This document shows, in pieces, positions 15,697-24,649 of a stretch of DNA of 59,336 nt (positions within the stretch are counted from its first letter, which is position 1; every line of letters starts with the position of its first letter). The stretch comes from Streptomyces flavotricini (GTDB lineage: Bacteria > Actinomycetota > Actinomycetes > Streptomycetales > Streptomycetaceae), in assembly GCF_020639365.1 (NCBI RefSeq), contig NZ_JAINUL010000001.1, positions 2,926,451 through 2,985,786 on the forward strand, given 5' to 3'. A model generated the notes under the pieces. That model made no database searches. It was not told the origin of the DNA and saw only the letters and a list, made by a program, of their open reading frames with translations. The position numbers and the translations under genes were made by a program.

Positions 15697-16727
15697 ACGA
15701 CCACCTCGGCCGGGGCGAACGCGACCGCGATCCGCTCCCCCACGGCCGGCGCCCCGGCCAGCCCGCACTCCGCCTCCAGCTCCGGCCCCGCCTCCGGCCG
15801 CAGCCGCAGGGCGACGTGCGTGCCGCGGAACGTCCGCGCGAGCACCTCGCAGCGGAGCCCGGCAGCGGCGAGCACCACCCCGGCCGGCCGGATCAGAATG
15901 CGCCGCTCCCCCTCCGGCGACCCGGCCGGCACCCGCACCTTCCCCCACGCGGTCGCCGCGGCCCCGCCCGCCACCACCGCCGGGATCACGTTCTCGAAGC
16001 CGAGGAACCGCGCCACGAACTCCGAGGCCGGCCGCTGCCACACCTCCAGCGGGGTCCCGGCCTGCGCGATCCGCCCTTCCTGCATCACCACCACCCGGTC
16101 GGCCAGTGCGAAGGCCTCCCCCTGGTCGTGCGTGACGGCCAGCACCGTGGTCCCCAGCCGGGAGAACAGCCCCCGAAGCTCCACCACCAGCCGCTCGCGC
16201 AGACCCCGGTCGAGCTGCCCCAGCGGTTCGTCGAGCATCAGCAGCCGCGGCGACGGGGCCAGCGCGCGGGCCAGGGCGACCCGCTGCTGCTCACCGCCCG
16301 ACAGCGAAGCCACCGGGCGGCCCTGGGCCCCGGGGAGCCCGACCAGCTCCAGCAGCTCCGCGACCCGGGCCTCGTACGTGCCTCGCCCGGGCCCCGACGC
16401 GAACCCGCGCCGGGAGCCCCGCATGCGCAGCCCGAACGAGACGTTCCCGCCCACGTCCCGGTGCGGGAACAGCTGGTGGTCCTGGAACATCAGGCCGACC
16501 CCGCGCCGGTGCACCGGCACCCGGGCCTGGTCCTCCCCGCCCAGCAGGACCCGCCCCGCCGAGACGGGCTGGAGCCCGGCCACCACCCGCAGCAGGGTGG
16601 ACTTGCCGCTTCCGCTGGGCCCGAGCACGCACACGATCTCGTGCTCGGCGACCTCCAGATCGACCGCGTCGACGACGGCGCGCTCGCCGAAGCGGACCGA
16701 CACCCCGGCCAGTTCGAGCAACGTCAT
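15681..16727 (-). CDS. Thiamine ABC transporter ATP-binding protein
   Basis: A 348-residue ABC ATPase. Walker A is GPSGSGKSTLL, the Q-loop is in LMFQDHQLFPHRDV, the signature is LSGGEQQRVALARAL, Walker B is LLMLDEPLGQLD, and the H-loop is AVTHDQ. The C-terminal extension after residue 240 resembles a TOBE/MOP-like regulatory domain. It is the third gene of a binding protein-permease-ATPase operon headed by a TPP riboswitch, so it powers uptake of thiamine or a precursor. ATG 16727 overlaps the permease stop by four bases (ATGA). Similarity to Fe3+/spermidine ATPases is high; the riboswitch decides the substrate call. Confidence 0.9.
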   Translation of the reverse strand: MTLLELAGVSVRFGERAVVDAVDLEVAEHEIVCVLGPSGSGKSTLLRVVAGLQPVSAGRVLLGGEDQARVPVHRRGVGLMFQDHQLFPHRDVGGNVSFGLRMRGSRRGFASGPGRGTYEARVAELLELVGLPGAQGRPVASLSGGEQQRVALARALAPSPRLLMLDEPLGQLDRGLRERLVVELRGLFSRLGTTVLAVTHDQGEAFALADRVVVMQEGRIAQAGTPLEVWQRPASEFVARFLGFENVIPAVVAGGAAATAWGKVRVPAGSPEGERRILIRPAGVVLAAAGLRCEVLARTFRGTHVALRLRPEAGPELEAECGLAGAPAVGERIAVAFAPAEVVVLPAA

Positions 16728-18409
16728 CAGAACTCTCCCGAGGTCTTGTCGGGGCGCAGCCGCTCCAGCACCAGCAGGGACACCGCGCACACCAGCATCA
16801 GAATCGTGCTCAGGGCCATCGCCTGCCCGTAGTTCATCTCGCCGGCCCGCCCCAGCAGCCGCGCCACGGCAACCGGCAGCGTCGGCCGGTCGGGCCGGGC
16901 GATGAAGACGGTCGCCCCGAACTCCCCCAGGGAGACGGCGAACGCGAAACCGGCCGCGATCAGCAGCGCCCGCCGCACCAGCGGCAGGTCCACCTCCCGC
17001 CAGGCCCGCAGCGGCGAGGCCCCGAGCACGGCGGCGGCCTCGCGCAGCCGCCCGTCCACCGCGCGCAGCACCGGCAGCATCGTCCGTACGACGAACGGCA
17101 CACCGACCAGCGCCTGCGCGAGCGGCACCAGGATCCACGAGGTCCGCAGGTCCAGCGGCGGCTCGTCCAGGGTGATCAGGAACCCGAAGCCGACCGTCAC
17201 CGCGGACACCCCGAGCGGGAGCATCAGCAGCGCATCGAACCCGCGCACGAACCGGCCCCCGCGCCGGGTCAGCGCCGCGGCCGCGAGCCCCCCGATCACC
17301 AAGGCGATGGCGGTGGCGGCGAGCGCGTACTGCAGGGAGTTCCAAATGGCCTCCAGCGGGGGCACCAGGAACGTTCCGCCGCCCGCGCCCACGTCCTGGA
17401 GCGCCCGGTAGAAGCCGAACCCGTACCCGCCGGGCGCGTCGAGGGAGCGCTCCACCAGCACCGCCAGCGGGGCCACGATCAGCAGCGCCACCGTCAGCAG
17501 CACCCCGCCCAGCAGGGCCCGCTGCCCCGGCCCGCTCGGCCGGTGCGCGGTCCGCGCCGGGTCGACGAGCCGCAGTGCGGTCTCGCGCCGGCGCACGGTC
17601 CACGCGTGGATCCCGAGGATCAGGCCGACCGCCACGAACTGGACCATCGTGAGGACGGCGGCCGTCGGCAGGTCCAGCAGCTGCGCGGTCTGCCGGTAGA
17701 CCTCCACCTCCAAGGTGGCGTACGAGGGCCCGCCGAGGATCTGCACGACGCCGAAAGAGGTGAACGTGAAGAGGAACACCATCAGCGAGGCGGCGGCCAC
17801 CGCCGGCCCGAGCGCGGGCAGCGTCACCCGCCGCCACGCGGCGAACCGCCCGGCGCCGAGCACCCGGGCGGCCTCCTCCTGGCGCGGGTCCAGCTGCGCC
17901 CAGAGCCCGCCGACCGTCCGCACGACGACGGCGTAGTTGAAGAAGACGTGCGCGAGCAGGATCGCCCACACGGTGGTGTCCAGCCGGACGCCCCACAGCT
18001 CGTCCAGCAGTCCGCCCCGCCCGACCAGCGCCAGGAAGGCGGTGCCGACCACCACCGTCGGCAGTACGAACGGGACCGTGACCACCGCCCGCAGCAGCTG
18101 TTTGCCGGGGAACTCGAAGCGCGCGAAGACGTACGCGCCGGGGAGTGCGATCAGGAGCGTGAGCGCCGTCGACGCGAACGCCTGCCAGGTGGTGAACCAG
18201 AGCACGTCGGCGATGTCGGGCCGGGCCAGCACCTCGCCGATCCGCCCGAACTGCCAGCCCTCGTCGGTCTTGATCCCGCGGCCGACGATCGCGGCCACCG
18301 GATACGCGAAGAACAGCCCGAAGAAGGCGAGCGGCACGGCCATCAGCAGGAGCCGGACGGCCGTACCGCGTGCGCTCTCGCGTCCTACTTCACGACGAGC
18401 GAGGACCAT
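16727..18409 (-). CDS. Thiamine ABC transporter permease (fused two-domain, ThiP/FbpB-like)
   Basis: A protein of about 560 residues with some 12 helices and two copies of the binding-protein-dependent permease domain. Each half has an EAA-type coupling loop: EEAARVLGAGRFAAWRRVTLPAL in the first and EAAAVLGASPLRAWREVDLPLV in the second. It forms the membrane channel of the thiamine importer. ATG 18409 overlaps the end of the binding-protein gene by 25 bases; GTG 18421 is an equally possible start. Fused double permeases of this length are typical of ThiP and FbpB; the TPP riboswitch upstream favours thiamine. Confidence 0.9.
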   Translation of the reverse strand: MVLARREVGRESARGTAVRLLLMAVPLAFFGLFFAYPVAAIVGRGIKTDEGWQFGRIGEVLARPDIADVLWFTTWQAFASTALTLLIALPGAYVFARFEFPGKQLLRAVVTVPFVLPTVVVGTAFLALVGRGGLLDELWGVRLDTTVWAILLAHVFFNYAVVVRTVGGLWAQLDPRQEEAARVLGAGRFAAWRRVTLPALGPAVAAASLMVFLFTFTSFGVVQILGGPSYATLEVEVYRQTAQLLDLPTAAVLTMVQFVAVGLILGIHAWTVRRRETALRLVDPARTAHRPSGPGQRALLGGVLLTVALLIVAPLAVLVERSLDAPGGYGFGFYRALQDVGAGGGTFLVPPLEAIWNSLQYALAATAIALVIGGLAAAALTRRGGRFVRGFDALLMLPLGVSAVTVGFGFLITLDEPPLDLRTSWILVPLAQALVGVPFVVRTMLPVLRAVDGRLREAAAVLGASPLRAWREVDLPLVRRALLIAAGFAFAVSLGEFGATVFIARPDRPTLPVAVARLLGRAGEMNYGQAMALSTILMLVCAVSLLVLERLRPDKTSGEF

Positions 18410-19488
18410 GCCTTGACCCACTGCTCACGGTTCTTGGCGATGGTCTCGGGAGCCACGTTCTCGGGCTTCTCGACGACCGCGCCGTGCTTCGTGAACAGCT
18501 CCGGCAGCTTGGCGTCCTTCACCACCGGGTTCACGAACATCTGGAGCGGCATGTCCTCCTGGAACTTCTTGCTCACCAGGAAGTCGAGGAGCGCCTTGCC
18601 GCCCTCCTCGTTCTTCGCGCCCTTGAGCAGGCCCGCGAACTCGACCTGGCGGAAGCAGGTGCCGGTCGCCACGCCCGTGGGGGCCTCGGCCGGCTGCGGC
18701 TCGCCGTACAGGACCTCGACCGGCGGGCTGGAGGCGTACGAGACGACCAGCGGCCGGTCGCCCTTGGCCTTCTTGCCGCCCGCGGAGCCGGAGAAGCGCT
18801 CGTTGTAGGCCTGCTCCCAGCCGTCGACCACCTCGACGCCGTTGGCCTTGAGCTTGCTCCAGTAGTCCTTCCAGCCCTCCTCGCCGTACTTGCCGACGGA
18901 GGCGAGGAGGAAGCCGAGGCCCGGCGAGGAGGTCGCCGCGTTCTCGGTGACCAGCAGGTTCTTGTACTCCGGCTTGACCAGGTCGTCCAGGGTCTGCGGC
19001 GGGGCGATCTTCTTGTCGGCGAAGTACGCCTTGTCGTAGTTGACGCAGATGTCGCCGGAGTCGACGGGCGTGACCCGGTGCTCCTTGTCGAGCACGTACT
19101 CGGGCTTCACGTCCGCGAGGCCCTTGACCTCGTACGGCGTGAAGATGCCGTTGTCGAGGGCGCGCGAGAGCAGCGTGTTGTCCACACCGAAGAAGACGTC
19201 GCCCCGCGGGGAGCCCTTGGTCAGGATCTCCTGGTTGAGGGCGGCGCCCGCGTCCCCGGACTTCAGGACCTTGACGGTGTAGCCGCTCTGCTGCTCGAAC
19301 TCCTTGAGGACCGTGTCGGTCACGTTGAAGGAGTCGTGCGAGACGAGCGTGACCGTCTTGGACTTCGGGGTCTCGCCGGAACCGTCCGCGGACTTGCCCT
19401 TGGCGTCGCCGCCGCCGCAGGCGCTGAGCGTGGCGACGCCGAGCGCGGCCGCGAGCGCCGCGCCCGCGAACTTCTTGGTGGTGCTCAC
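18385..19488 (-). CDS. Thiamine ABC transporter substrate-binding lipoprotein
   Basis: A 367-residue lipoprotein. Signal peptide MSTTKKFAGAALAAALGVAT is followed by lipobox LSAC and a Gly/Ser/Lys linker. The mature part matches the ThiB family: TVTLVSHDSFNVTDTVLKEFEQQSGYTVKV near the start, FFGVDNTLLSRALDNGIFTPY, and VDSGDICVNYDKAYF. GTG 19488 has GGAGG 9 bases upstream. It is the first gene of the operon and lies directly behind a TPP riboswitch, so expression should drop when thiamine pyrophosphate is plentiful. Confidence 0.93.
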   Translation of the reverse strand: MSTTKKFAGAALAAALGVATLSACGGGDAKGKSADGSGETPKSKTVTLVSHDSFNVTDTVLKEFEQQSGYTVKVLKSGDAGAALNQEILTKGSPRGDVFFGVDNTLLSRALDNGIFTPYEVKGLADVKPEYVLDKEHRVTPVDSGDICVNYDKAYFADKKIAPPQTLDDLVKPEYKNLLVTENAATSSPGLGFLLASVGKYGEEGWKDYWSKLKANGVEVVDGWEQAYNERFSGSAGGKKAKGDRPLVVSYASSPPVEVLYGEPQPAEAPTGVATGTCFRQVEFAGLLKGAKNEEGGKALLDFLVSKKFQEDMPLQMFVNPVVKDAKLPELFTKHGAVVEKPENVAPETIAKNREQWVKAWSSLVVK

Positions 19489-19525
19489 TGGTGAATTCCT
19501 CCTGGGATGACCAGGAGAAGACGCG

Positions 19526-19566
19526 GCCCCGCCCGGCGCTCAGTGCGAGCGGTCGCCGGGCAGGGC
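19526..19566 (-). terminator. Probable expression-platform hairpin of the TPP riboswitch
   Basis: GCCCGGCG (19531-19538) pairs with CGCCGGGC (19554-19561), and the stem extends outward to about 19526 and 19566 with one mismatch. It lies between the TPP aptamer and the binding-protein start, in the place where a terminator or ribosome-site-sequestering stem would act. Confidence 0.6.
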
Positions 19567-19584
19567 GCAACAGCTTGAGTGATG

Positions 19585-19680
19585 ACCGAACTTCCTACCC
19601 CGAATGACCGGGGCGAGGTTCAGAGGGTCTGCGGATGACGGTTACCGCACTCTCAGCGCTGTGGCGCTCCCCTGTCGGAA
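19585..19680 (-). promoter_or_regulatory. TPP (thiamine pyrophosphate) riboswitch aptamer
   Basis: Read on the minus strand, the leader shows all the signature parts in order: GGGGAGC, then GCGCTGAGAGTGCGG (the THI-box CUGAGAG at 19650-19656), then ACCCTCTGAACCT (19616-19628), then a CCGGTCATTCGGGGTAGGAAGTTCGG-like closing arm. It precedes the thiamine transporter operon by about 100 bases, which is the usual layout for thiamine-repressed genes. Confidence 0.95.
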
Positions 19681-19689
19681 TATGCAATT

Positions 19690-19721
19690 GGTTCGGCCAC
19701 AGGGTACCCCGTGGCCGAACC
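19690..19721 (-). terminator. Hairpin after rlmN
   Basis: GGTTCGGCCAC (19690-19700) pairs exactly with GTGGCCGAACC (19711-19721). The loop itself contains GGGTACCC. It lies just past the rlmN stop and directly upstream of the TPP riboswitch, separating the two transcripts. Confidence 0.85.
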
Positions 19722-19741
19722 GGGCCCGCGAAAACCGCAGG

Positions 19742-20854
19742 TTAGCGCTCCGAGGCCGCCAGCTGGCCACACGCGCCGTCGATCTCCTGGCCACGGGTGT
19801 CCCGTACGGTCACCGGCACGCCGTGGCGGGCGATGGCCTCGACGAAGGCCTTCTCGTCCTCGGGCCGCGAGGCGGTCCACTTCGAGCCCGGCGTCGGGTT
19901 CAGCGGGATCAGGTTGACGTGGACGCGCTTGCCCTTGAGCAGCCGGCCGAGGAGGTCGCCGCGCCAGGCCTGGTCGTTGATGTCGCGGATCAGGGCGTAC
20001 TCGATGGAGATCCGGCGGCCGGACTTCTCCGCGTACTCCCAGGCCGCGTCGAGGACCTCGCGGACCTTCCAGCGGGTGTTCACGGGGACGAGGGTGTCGC
20101 GCAGCTCGTCGTCCGGGGCGTGCAGCGAGACCGCGAGGCGGCACTTGAAGCCCTCGTCGGCGAAGCGCAGCATCGCCGGGACCAGGCCGACGGTGGAGAC
20201 GGTGATGCCGCGCTGCGACAGGCCCAGGCCGTCCGGCTCGGGGTCGGTGAGGCGGCGGATGGCGCCGACGACCCGCTTGTAGTTGGCCAGCGGCTCGCCC
20301 ATGCCCATGAAGACGATGTTGGACAGCCGTGCCGGGCCTCCGGGGACCTCGCCGTCGCGCAGCGCGCGCATGCCGTCGACGATCTGGTGGACGATCTCGG
20401 CGGTGGACAGGTTGCGGTCCAGGCCCGCCTGGCCGGTGGCGCAGAACGGGCAGTTCATGCCGCAGCCGGCCTGCGAGGAGATGCACATGGTGACCCGGTC
20501 GGGGTAGCGCATCAGCACGGACTCGACGAGCGTGCCGTCGTGCAGCTTCCACAGGGTCTTGCGGGTCGTGTCGTCATCGCACGAGATGTGGCGGATGACG
20601 CTCATCAGGTCCGGCAGCAGCTCGTCGCGGAGCTTCTCCCGCGAGCCCGCGGGGATGTCGGTCCACTCGGCCGGGTCGTGCGCGTACCGGGCGAAGTAGT
20701 GCTGCGAGAGCTGCTTGGCCCGGAAGGGCTTCTCGCCGATCGCGGCGACCGCCTCGCGACGCTCCTCGGGGGTGAGGTCGGCGAGATGCCGGGGCGGCTT
20801 CTTGGCCCCGCGAGGGGCGACGAAGGTGAGCTCTCCCGGGACAGGGCGGGCCAT
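19742..20854 (-). CDS. rlmN: 23S rRNA (adenine-2503-C2)-methyltransferase RlmN
   Basis: A 370-residue radical SAM enzyme that methylates A2503 in 23S rRNA and A37 in some tRNAs. The 4Fe-4S motif CGMNCPFC follows the typical CISSQAG lead. The GMGEPLANY motif and the C-terminal [17 protein letters not shown], which holds the methyl-carrying cysteine, are present. The N-terminal 60 residues ([14 protein letters not shown]) form the usual accessory RNA-binding part. It is a single gene between two hairpins, downstream of cdsA. Confidence 0.97.
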   Translation of the reverse strand: MARPVPGELTFVAPRGAKKPPRHLADLTPEERREAVAAIGEKPFRAKQLSQHYFARYAHDPAEWTDIPAGSREKLRDELLPDLMSVIRHISCDDDTTRKTLWKLHDGTLVESVLMRYPDRVTMCISSQAGCGMNCPFCATGQAGLDRNLSTAEIVHQIVDGMRALRDGEVPGGPARLSNIVFMGMGEPLANYKRVVGAIRRLTDPEPDGLGLSQRGITVSTVGLVPAMLRFADEGFKCRLAVSLHAPDDELRDTLVPVNTRWKVREVLDAAWEYAEKSGRRISIEYALIRDINDQAWRGDLLGRLLKGKRVHVNLIPLNPTPGSKWTASRPEDEKAFVEAIARHGVPVTVRDTRGQEIDGACGQLAASER

Positions 20855-20876
20855 GGCTGGTACTCCTCGTAAGACG

Positions 20877-20906
20877 AAAGGCGCGCCGCAGAAGCAGCGC
20901 GCCTTT
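20877..20906 (-). terminator. Terminator after cdsA
   Basis: The 10-bp arms AAAGGCGCGC (20877-20886) and GCGCGCCTTT (20897-20906) are perfect. On the minus strand the stem is followed by TTTCGTCTTACG, so it looks like an intrinsic terminator for the rpsB-to-cdsA gene run. Confidence 0.85.
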
Positions 20907-21014
20907 CAAGAGTAACCGCCCGGACCCACCCAAAGCCTTCAGACGTACGTCGTCCCAGCTCAGCGGGGTCTCCCTGGTGAACCGCCCGTCGGCCGGAAGC
21001 CGCGGAGCCCGGTT

Positions 21015-22091
21015 TCAGCCGGTGCCGACGAAGGCGGCGAGCAGCAGCCACACCACCGGGGCGGTCGGCAGCAGGGAGTCGAGGCGGTCCATGATGCCGC
21101 CGTGGCCCGGGAGCAGCGTGCCCATGTCCTTGATGCCCAGGTCCCGCTTGATCATCGACTCGCCGAGGTCGCCCAGCGTGGCGCTGACCGCGACCGCGAG
21201 GCCGAGCAGCAGGCCCTGCCACCAGACGCCGCCGTCGATCAGGAACTCCATGCACAGCGCGCCGGCCGCCATCGCGAAGGCCACCGCGCCGAACAGCCCC
21301 TCGCGGGTCTTGCCGGGGCTGATGCGCGGGGCCAGCTTCGTCTTGCCGAAGCGCCAGCCCACCGCGTAGGCGCCGGTGTCGCTGACCACGGTCAGCAGCA
21401 GGAAGGTGACCACGCGCTCCGGACCGTCGTCGGCGGTGAGCAGCATCGCGACGAAGGTGGCCAGGAAGGGCACGTAGAACGCCGCGAAGACGCCGGCCGT
21501 GACGTCCTTGAGGTAGTCCTCGGGCGGTTCGGTCATCCGCCAGACCAGGACCGCCAGCGCGGTCAGGGCCATGGCCACCCAGGCGCCCTCGGCCCCCCGG
21601 ACGTATCCGGCGATGACCATGGCGGCGCCGCCGACCGCGAGCGGGACGAGCGGTGCCTTGATGCCCTTCTTCTCCTGGAGCCGGGAGGTGAGCTCCCACA
21701 GGCCCACGACGACCGCGACGACGATGACGCCGACGAAGACCGCCTTGACGATGAACAGCGAAGCGAAGATCACCGCACCGAGGCCGACACCGACCCCTAT
21801 GGCGGCACGCAGGTCTCGCCCGGCCCGCTTCTTCTGCGGCGGGGGCGGGGGGTCCTGCGGCGCCGGCGAGGGCGGGGGCGGGGGGCTGGGCATGGGCTCC
21901 TGCGGCGGCGTCTCGGCGCGGAACGGGGGGCCGCCTTCGGCGGCGGCCCCCCGATCGCGTGCTTCCCGGTCGTCGAAGTCACGGCCGGCGGCATCGGGCA
22001 CGATGGGCATGGGCCGAGTGTGCGGGCCCACCAGCGCATCGTATGCGGGACCCGCCGGAACCGGCTCCGTGGCCCAGGGAGAGTCGTTCAT
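21015..22091 (-). CDS. cdsA: Phosphatidate cytidylyltransferase
   Basis: A 358-residue membrane enzyme making CDP-diacylglycerol from CTP and phosphatidic acid, the entry to phospholipid synthesis. The C-terminal CDP-alcohol signature is clear: SATLGDLGESMIKRDLGIKDMG...PGHGGIMDRLDS. It has about eight helices. The first 90 residues are a soluble extension rich in Pro and Glu (PPQEPMPSPPPPPSPAPQDP), absent from enterobacterial CdsA but common in Streptomyces. ATG 22091 overlaps the frr stop (ATGA), so the two are translationally coupled. Confidence 0.96.
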   Translation of the reverse strand: MNDSPWATEPVPAGPAYDALVGPHTRPMPIVPDAAGRDFDDREARDRGAAAEGGPPFRAETPPQEPMPSPPPPPSPAPQDPPPPPQKKRAGRDLRAAIGVGVGLGAVIFASLFIVKAVFVGVIVVAVVVGLWELTSRLQEKKGIKAPLVPLAVGGAAMVIAGYVRGAEGAWVAMALTALAVLVWRMTEPPEDYLKDVTAGVFAAFYVPFLATFVAMLLTADDGPERVVTFLLLTVVSDTGAYAVGWRFGKTKLAPRISPGKTREGLFGAVAFAMAAGALCMEFLIDGGVWWQGLLLGLAVAVSATLGDLGESMIKRDLGIKDMGTLLPGHGGIMDRLDSLLPTAPVVWLLLAAFVGTG

Positions 22092-22648
22092 CAGACCTCG
22101 AGGAGCTCGGCTTCCTTGTGCTTGAGCAGCTCGTCGACCTGCGCGACGTACTTCGCGGTGGTGTCGTCGAGCTCCTTCTCCGCGCGGCGCACCTCGTCCT
22201 CGCCGGACTCCTTGTCCTTGACGAGCTTGTCGAGGGAGTCCTTCGCCTTGCGGCGGACGGCGCGGATCGAGACCTTGGAGTCCTCGGCCTTGGTGCGCGC
22301 GACCTTGATGTATTCCTTGCGGCGGTCCTGCGTCAGCTCGGGGAAGGTCACCCGGATGATGTTGCCGTCGTTGCTGGGGTTGACGCCCAGGTCGGAGTCG
22401 CGGATGGCCTGCTCGATGTTGCGCAGGGCGCTCTTGTCGAACGGGGTCACGATCGCCATGCGCGGCTCGGGCACCGAGAAGGACGCGAGCTGGTTGATGG
22501 GCGTGATGGCGCCGTAGTAGTCCGCCACGATCTTGTTGAACATCGCCGGGTGCGCACGACCGGTGCGGATCGCCGCGAAGTCTTCCTTGGCGACGACGAC
22601 GGCCTTCTCCATCTTCTCCTCGGCCTCGAGGAGGATTTCTTCGATCAC
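22091..22648 (-). CDS. frr: Ribosome recycling factor
   Basis: A 185-residue protein that releases the post-termination ribosome with EF-G. The family sequence is seen throughout: [54 protein letters not shown] and the C-terminal coiled helix. The length equals the family's usual 185. GTG 22648 has AGGAG 6 bases upstream, so the longer frame from 22663 is not used. It is part of the rpsB-tsf-pyrH-frr-cdsA run. Confidence 0.97.
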   Translation of the reverse strand: MIEEILLEAEEKMEKAVVVAKEDFAAIRTGRAHPAMFNKIVADYYGAITPINQLASFSVPEPRMAIVTPFDKSALRNIEQAIRDSDLGVNPSNDGNIIRVTFPELTQDRRKEYIKVARTKAEDSKVSIRAVRRKAKDSLDKLVKDKESGEDEVRRAEKELDDTTAKYVAQVDELLKHKEAELLEV

Positions 22649-22733
22649 CACGTGCTCCTGCATGTCAGATATGGATGGTTCAGGCGGGCGGGGCGGGCTC
22701 GGCCGAGCGGGGCCGGGCCCGGCGATCGGACGC

Positions 22734-23513
22734 TCAGGCCCGGGTGCCCTGGTCGCTCACGAGCGTGCCGATCTTCTCACCCTTGACGGCGCGGGCGATA
22801 TTGCCCTCGGCGAGCAGCTCGAAGACCAGGATCGGCAGCTTGTTGTCGCGGCACAGCGTGATGGCGGTGGCGTCGGCGACCTTGAGGTCGCGGGACAGCA
22901 CCTCGCTGTACTCCAGCGCGTCGAACTTCACTGCGTCGGGGTTCTTCTTCGGGTCGGAGTCGTAGACCCCGTCGACCCCGTTCTTGCCCATGAGCAGGGC
23001 CTCGGCGTCGATCTCCAGGGCACGCTGGGCGGCCGTGGTGTCGGTCGAGAAGTACGGCATGCCCATGCCGGCGCCGAAGATCACGACGCGGCCCTTCTCC
23101 AGGTGCCGTACGGCGCGCAGCGGGATGTACGGCTCCGCGACCTGGCCCATGGTGATGGCGGTCTGCACGCGGGAGTCGATGCCTTCCTTCTCCAGGAAGT
23201 CCTGGAGGGCGAGGCAGTTCATGACGGTGCCCAGCATGCCCATGTAGTCGGACCGCGCACGGTCCATGCCGCGCTGCTGGAGCTCGGCGCCGCGGAAGAA
23301 GTTTCCGCCGCCGATCACGACGGCGATCTCCGCGCCGTCACGGACCACCGCGGCGATTTCGCGCGCGATGGCATGGACGACGTCGGGGTCGACGCCCAGT
23401 CCTCCACCACCGGAGAAGGCTTCGCCCGACAGCTTCAGCATGAAGCGGCGGCCCTTCTTGTCGTGGTCGCTCTTGTCGTCGGAAGCGGTGTGGGGGTCCA
23501 CGCCCTGATTCAT
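22734..23513 (-). CDS. pyrH: UMP kinase
   Basis: A 259-residue amino-acid-kinase-fold enzyme phosphorylating UMP to UDP. Motifs: [10 protein letters not shown] at the start of the fold, [34 protein letters not shown] and [15 protein letters not shown]. The first 27 residues ([19 protein letters not shown]) are a charged extension. ATG 23513 has GAGGAGATCTCC directly upstream. A strong hairpin separates it from tsf. Confidence 0.97.
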   Translation of the reverse strand: MNQGVDPHTASDDKSDHDKKGRRFMLKLSGEAFSGGGGLGVDPDVVHAIAREIAAVVRDGAEIAVVIGGGNFFRGAELQQRGMDRARSDYMGMLGTVMNCLALQDFLEKEGIDSRVQTAITMGQVAEPYIPLRAVRHLEKGRVVIFGAGMGMPYFSTDTTAAQRALEIDAEALLMGKNGVDGVYDSDPKKNPDAVKFDALEYSEVLSRDLKVADATAITLCRDNKLPILVFELLAEGNIARAVKGEKIGTLVSDQGTRA

Positions 23514-23540
23514 GGAGATCTCCTCGTGCACATACGAAGA

Positions 23541-23587
23541 AGGCCATTGCCGGTGGGTCCTCGCGGTTCCCTCTACGGCAATGGCCT
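23541..23587 (-). terminator. Hairpin between tsf and pyrH
   Basis: The 12-bp perfect arms are AGGCCATTGCCG (23541-23552) and CGGCAATGGCCT (23576-23587). On the minus strand the 3' arm is followed by TCTTCGTATG, which gives an intrinsic-terminator look. It ends or attenuates the rpsB-tsf transcript 28 bases before the pyrH start codon. Confidence 0.85.
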
Positions 23588-23677
23588 CCTCGTCAGATCT
23601 GCGGTCGTTCCGCGCGCACGCGGACGACTGCTTCAGACCCTACCGGGGTCCGGTGTCCGTCGTTGTAAGGACGGAAC

Positions 23678-24514
23678 TCAGATGCCGACCTTGATGCGCG
23701 AGAAACGCACCAGGGTGACACCGGCCTCGTCCAGAACCTTCTGGACGGACTTCTTCGCGTCCAGGGCGTACGCCTGGCCGAGCAGCGTGTTGTCGCGGAA
23801 GAAGCCGTTGACACGACCCTCGACGATCTTCGGCAGGGCGGCCTCGGGCTTGCCCTCCGCGCGGGTGACCTCTTCGGCGACGCGGCGCTCGGACTCGACG
23901 ACCTCGGCCGGGACGTCCTCGGCGGACAGCCACTTCGGGGCGAACGCGGCGATGTGCTGCGCGACGCCGCGGGCGACCTCGGCGTTCTCCTTGTCGAGCT
24001 CGACCAGGACACCGATCTGGAACGGCAGGTCGGGCATGGTGCGGTGCATGTACGAGGTCACGTAACCGCCGGTGAACTGCGCGAAGCGGTCCAGGACGAT
24101 CTTCTCGCCGAGGTTGGCGTTCGCCTCGTCCACGAAGGCCGTGACGGTCTTGCCCGGGGCGATCTCGGACGCGAGCAGCGCCTCGATGTCGGCCGGGGAG
24201 GTGGCGGCGACGTGCGCGGCCAGCTCGTTGGCGACGGCGAGGAACTTCTCGCCCTTCGCGACGAAGTCCGTCTCGCACTTCAGCTCGACGATGACACCGG
24301 AGGTGTTGTCGTCGGCGATCAGGGAGACGACGGCACCGTTCTCGGCAGAACGGCCCTCGCGCTTGGCGACGCCCTTCTGACCCTTGATACGGAGCGCCTC
24401 GACGGCCTTGTCGACGTCACCGTCGGAGTCGACCAGCGCGTTCTTGCAGTCCAGCATGCCGGCGCCGGTGAGCTCGCGGAGCTTCTTGACGTCAGCGGCG
24501 GTGTAGTTCGCCAT
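23678..24514 (-). CDS. tsf: Elongation factor Ts
   Basis: A 278-residue guanine exchange factor for EF-Tu. The N-terminal UBA-like domain (MANYTAADVKKLRELTGAGMLDCKNAL) and the conserved core GVIVELKCETDFVAK with TDFV are present; IALEVVHVAA-type core positions follow. Length matches the actinobacterial form. It lies between rpsB and pyrH, with hairpins on both sides. Confidence 0.98.
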   Translation of the reverse strand: MANYTAADVKKLRELTGAGMLDCKNALVDSDGDVDKAVEALRIKGQKGVAKREGRSAENGAVVSLIADDNTSGVIVELKCETDFVAKGEKFLAVANELAAHVAATSPADIEALLASEIAPGKTVTAFVDEANANLGEKIVLDRFAQFTGGYVTSYMHRTMPDLPFQIGVLVELDKENAEVARGVAQHIAAFAPKWLSAEDVPAEVVESERRVAEEVTRAEGKPEAALPKIVEGRVNGFFRDNTLLGQAYALDAKKSVQKVLDEAGVTLVRFSRIKVGI

Positions 24515-24555
24515 GAGTCTGTGATTCTCTCTCGAAGTCGTAGATCTACGGGTGA

Positions 24556-24596
24556 ACGGCGGAGGAGTCGCGCGCCAGGCGCGGCTCCCCCGCCGT
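24556..24596 (-). terminator. Imperfect hairpin between rpsB and tsf
   Basis: ACGGCGGAGGAGTCGCGC (from 24556) pairs with most of GCGCGGCTCCCCCGCCGT (to 24596), with two or three mismatches. It probably attenuates rather than fully stops transcription, since tsf has little room for its own promoter. Confidence 0.6.
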
Positions 24597-24649
24597 CATC
24601 GTCCGTGCTGCGAGTGCCCGGCGGATGAACGCCGGGCTCTCTCAGAGGG

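Noticed and set aside
15681..19488. Iron or spermidine transporter
   Set aside because: The ATPase and fused permease resemble iron transporters too, but the binding protein matches ThiB and the TPP riboswitch makes thiamine far more likely.
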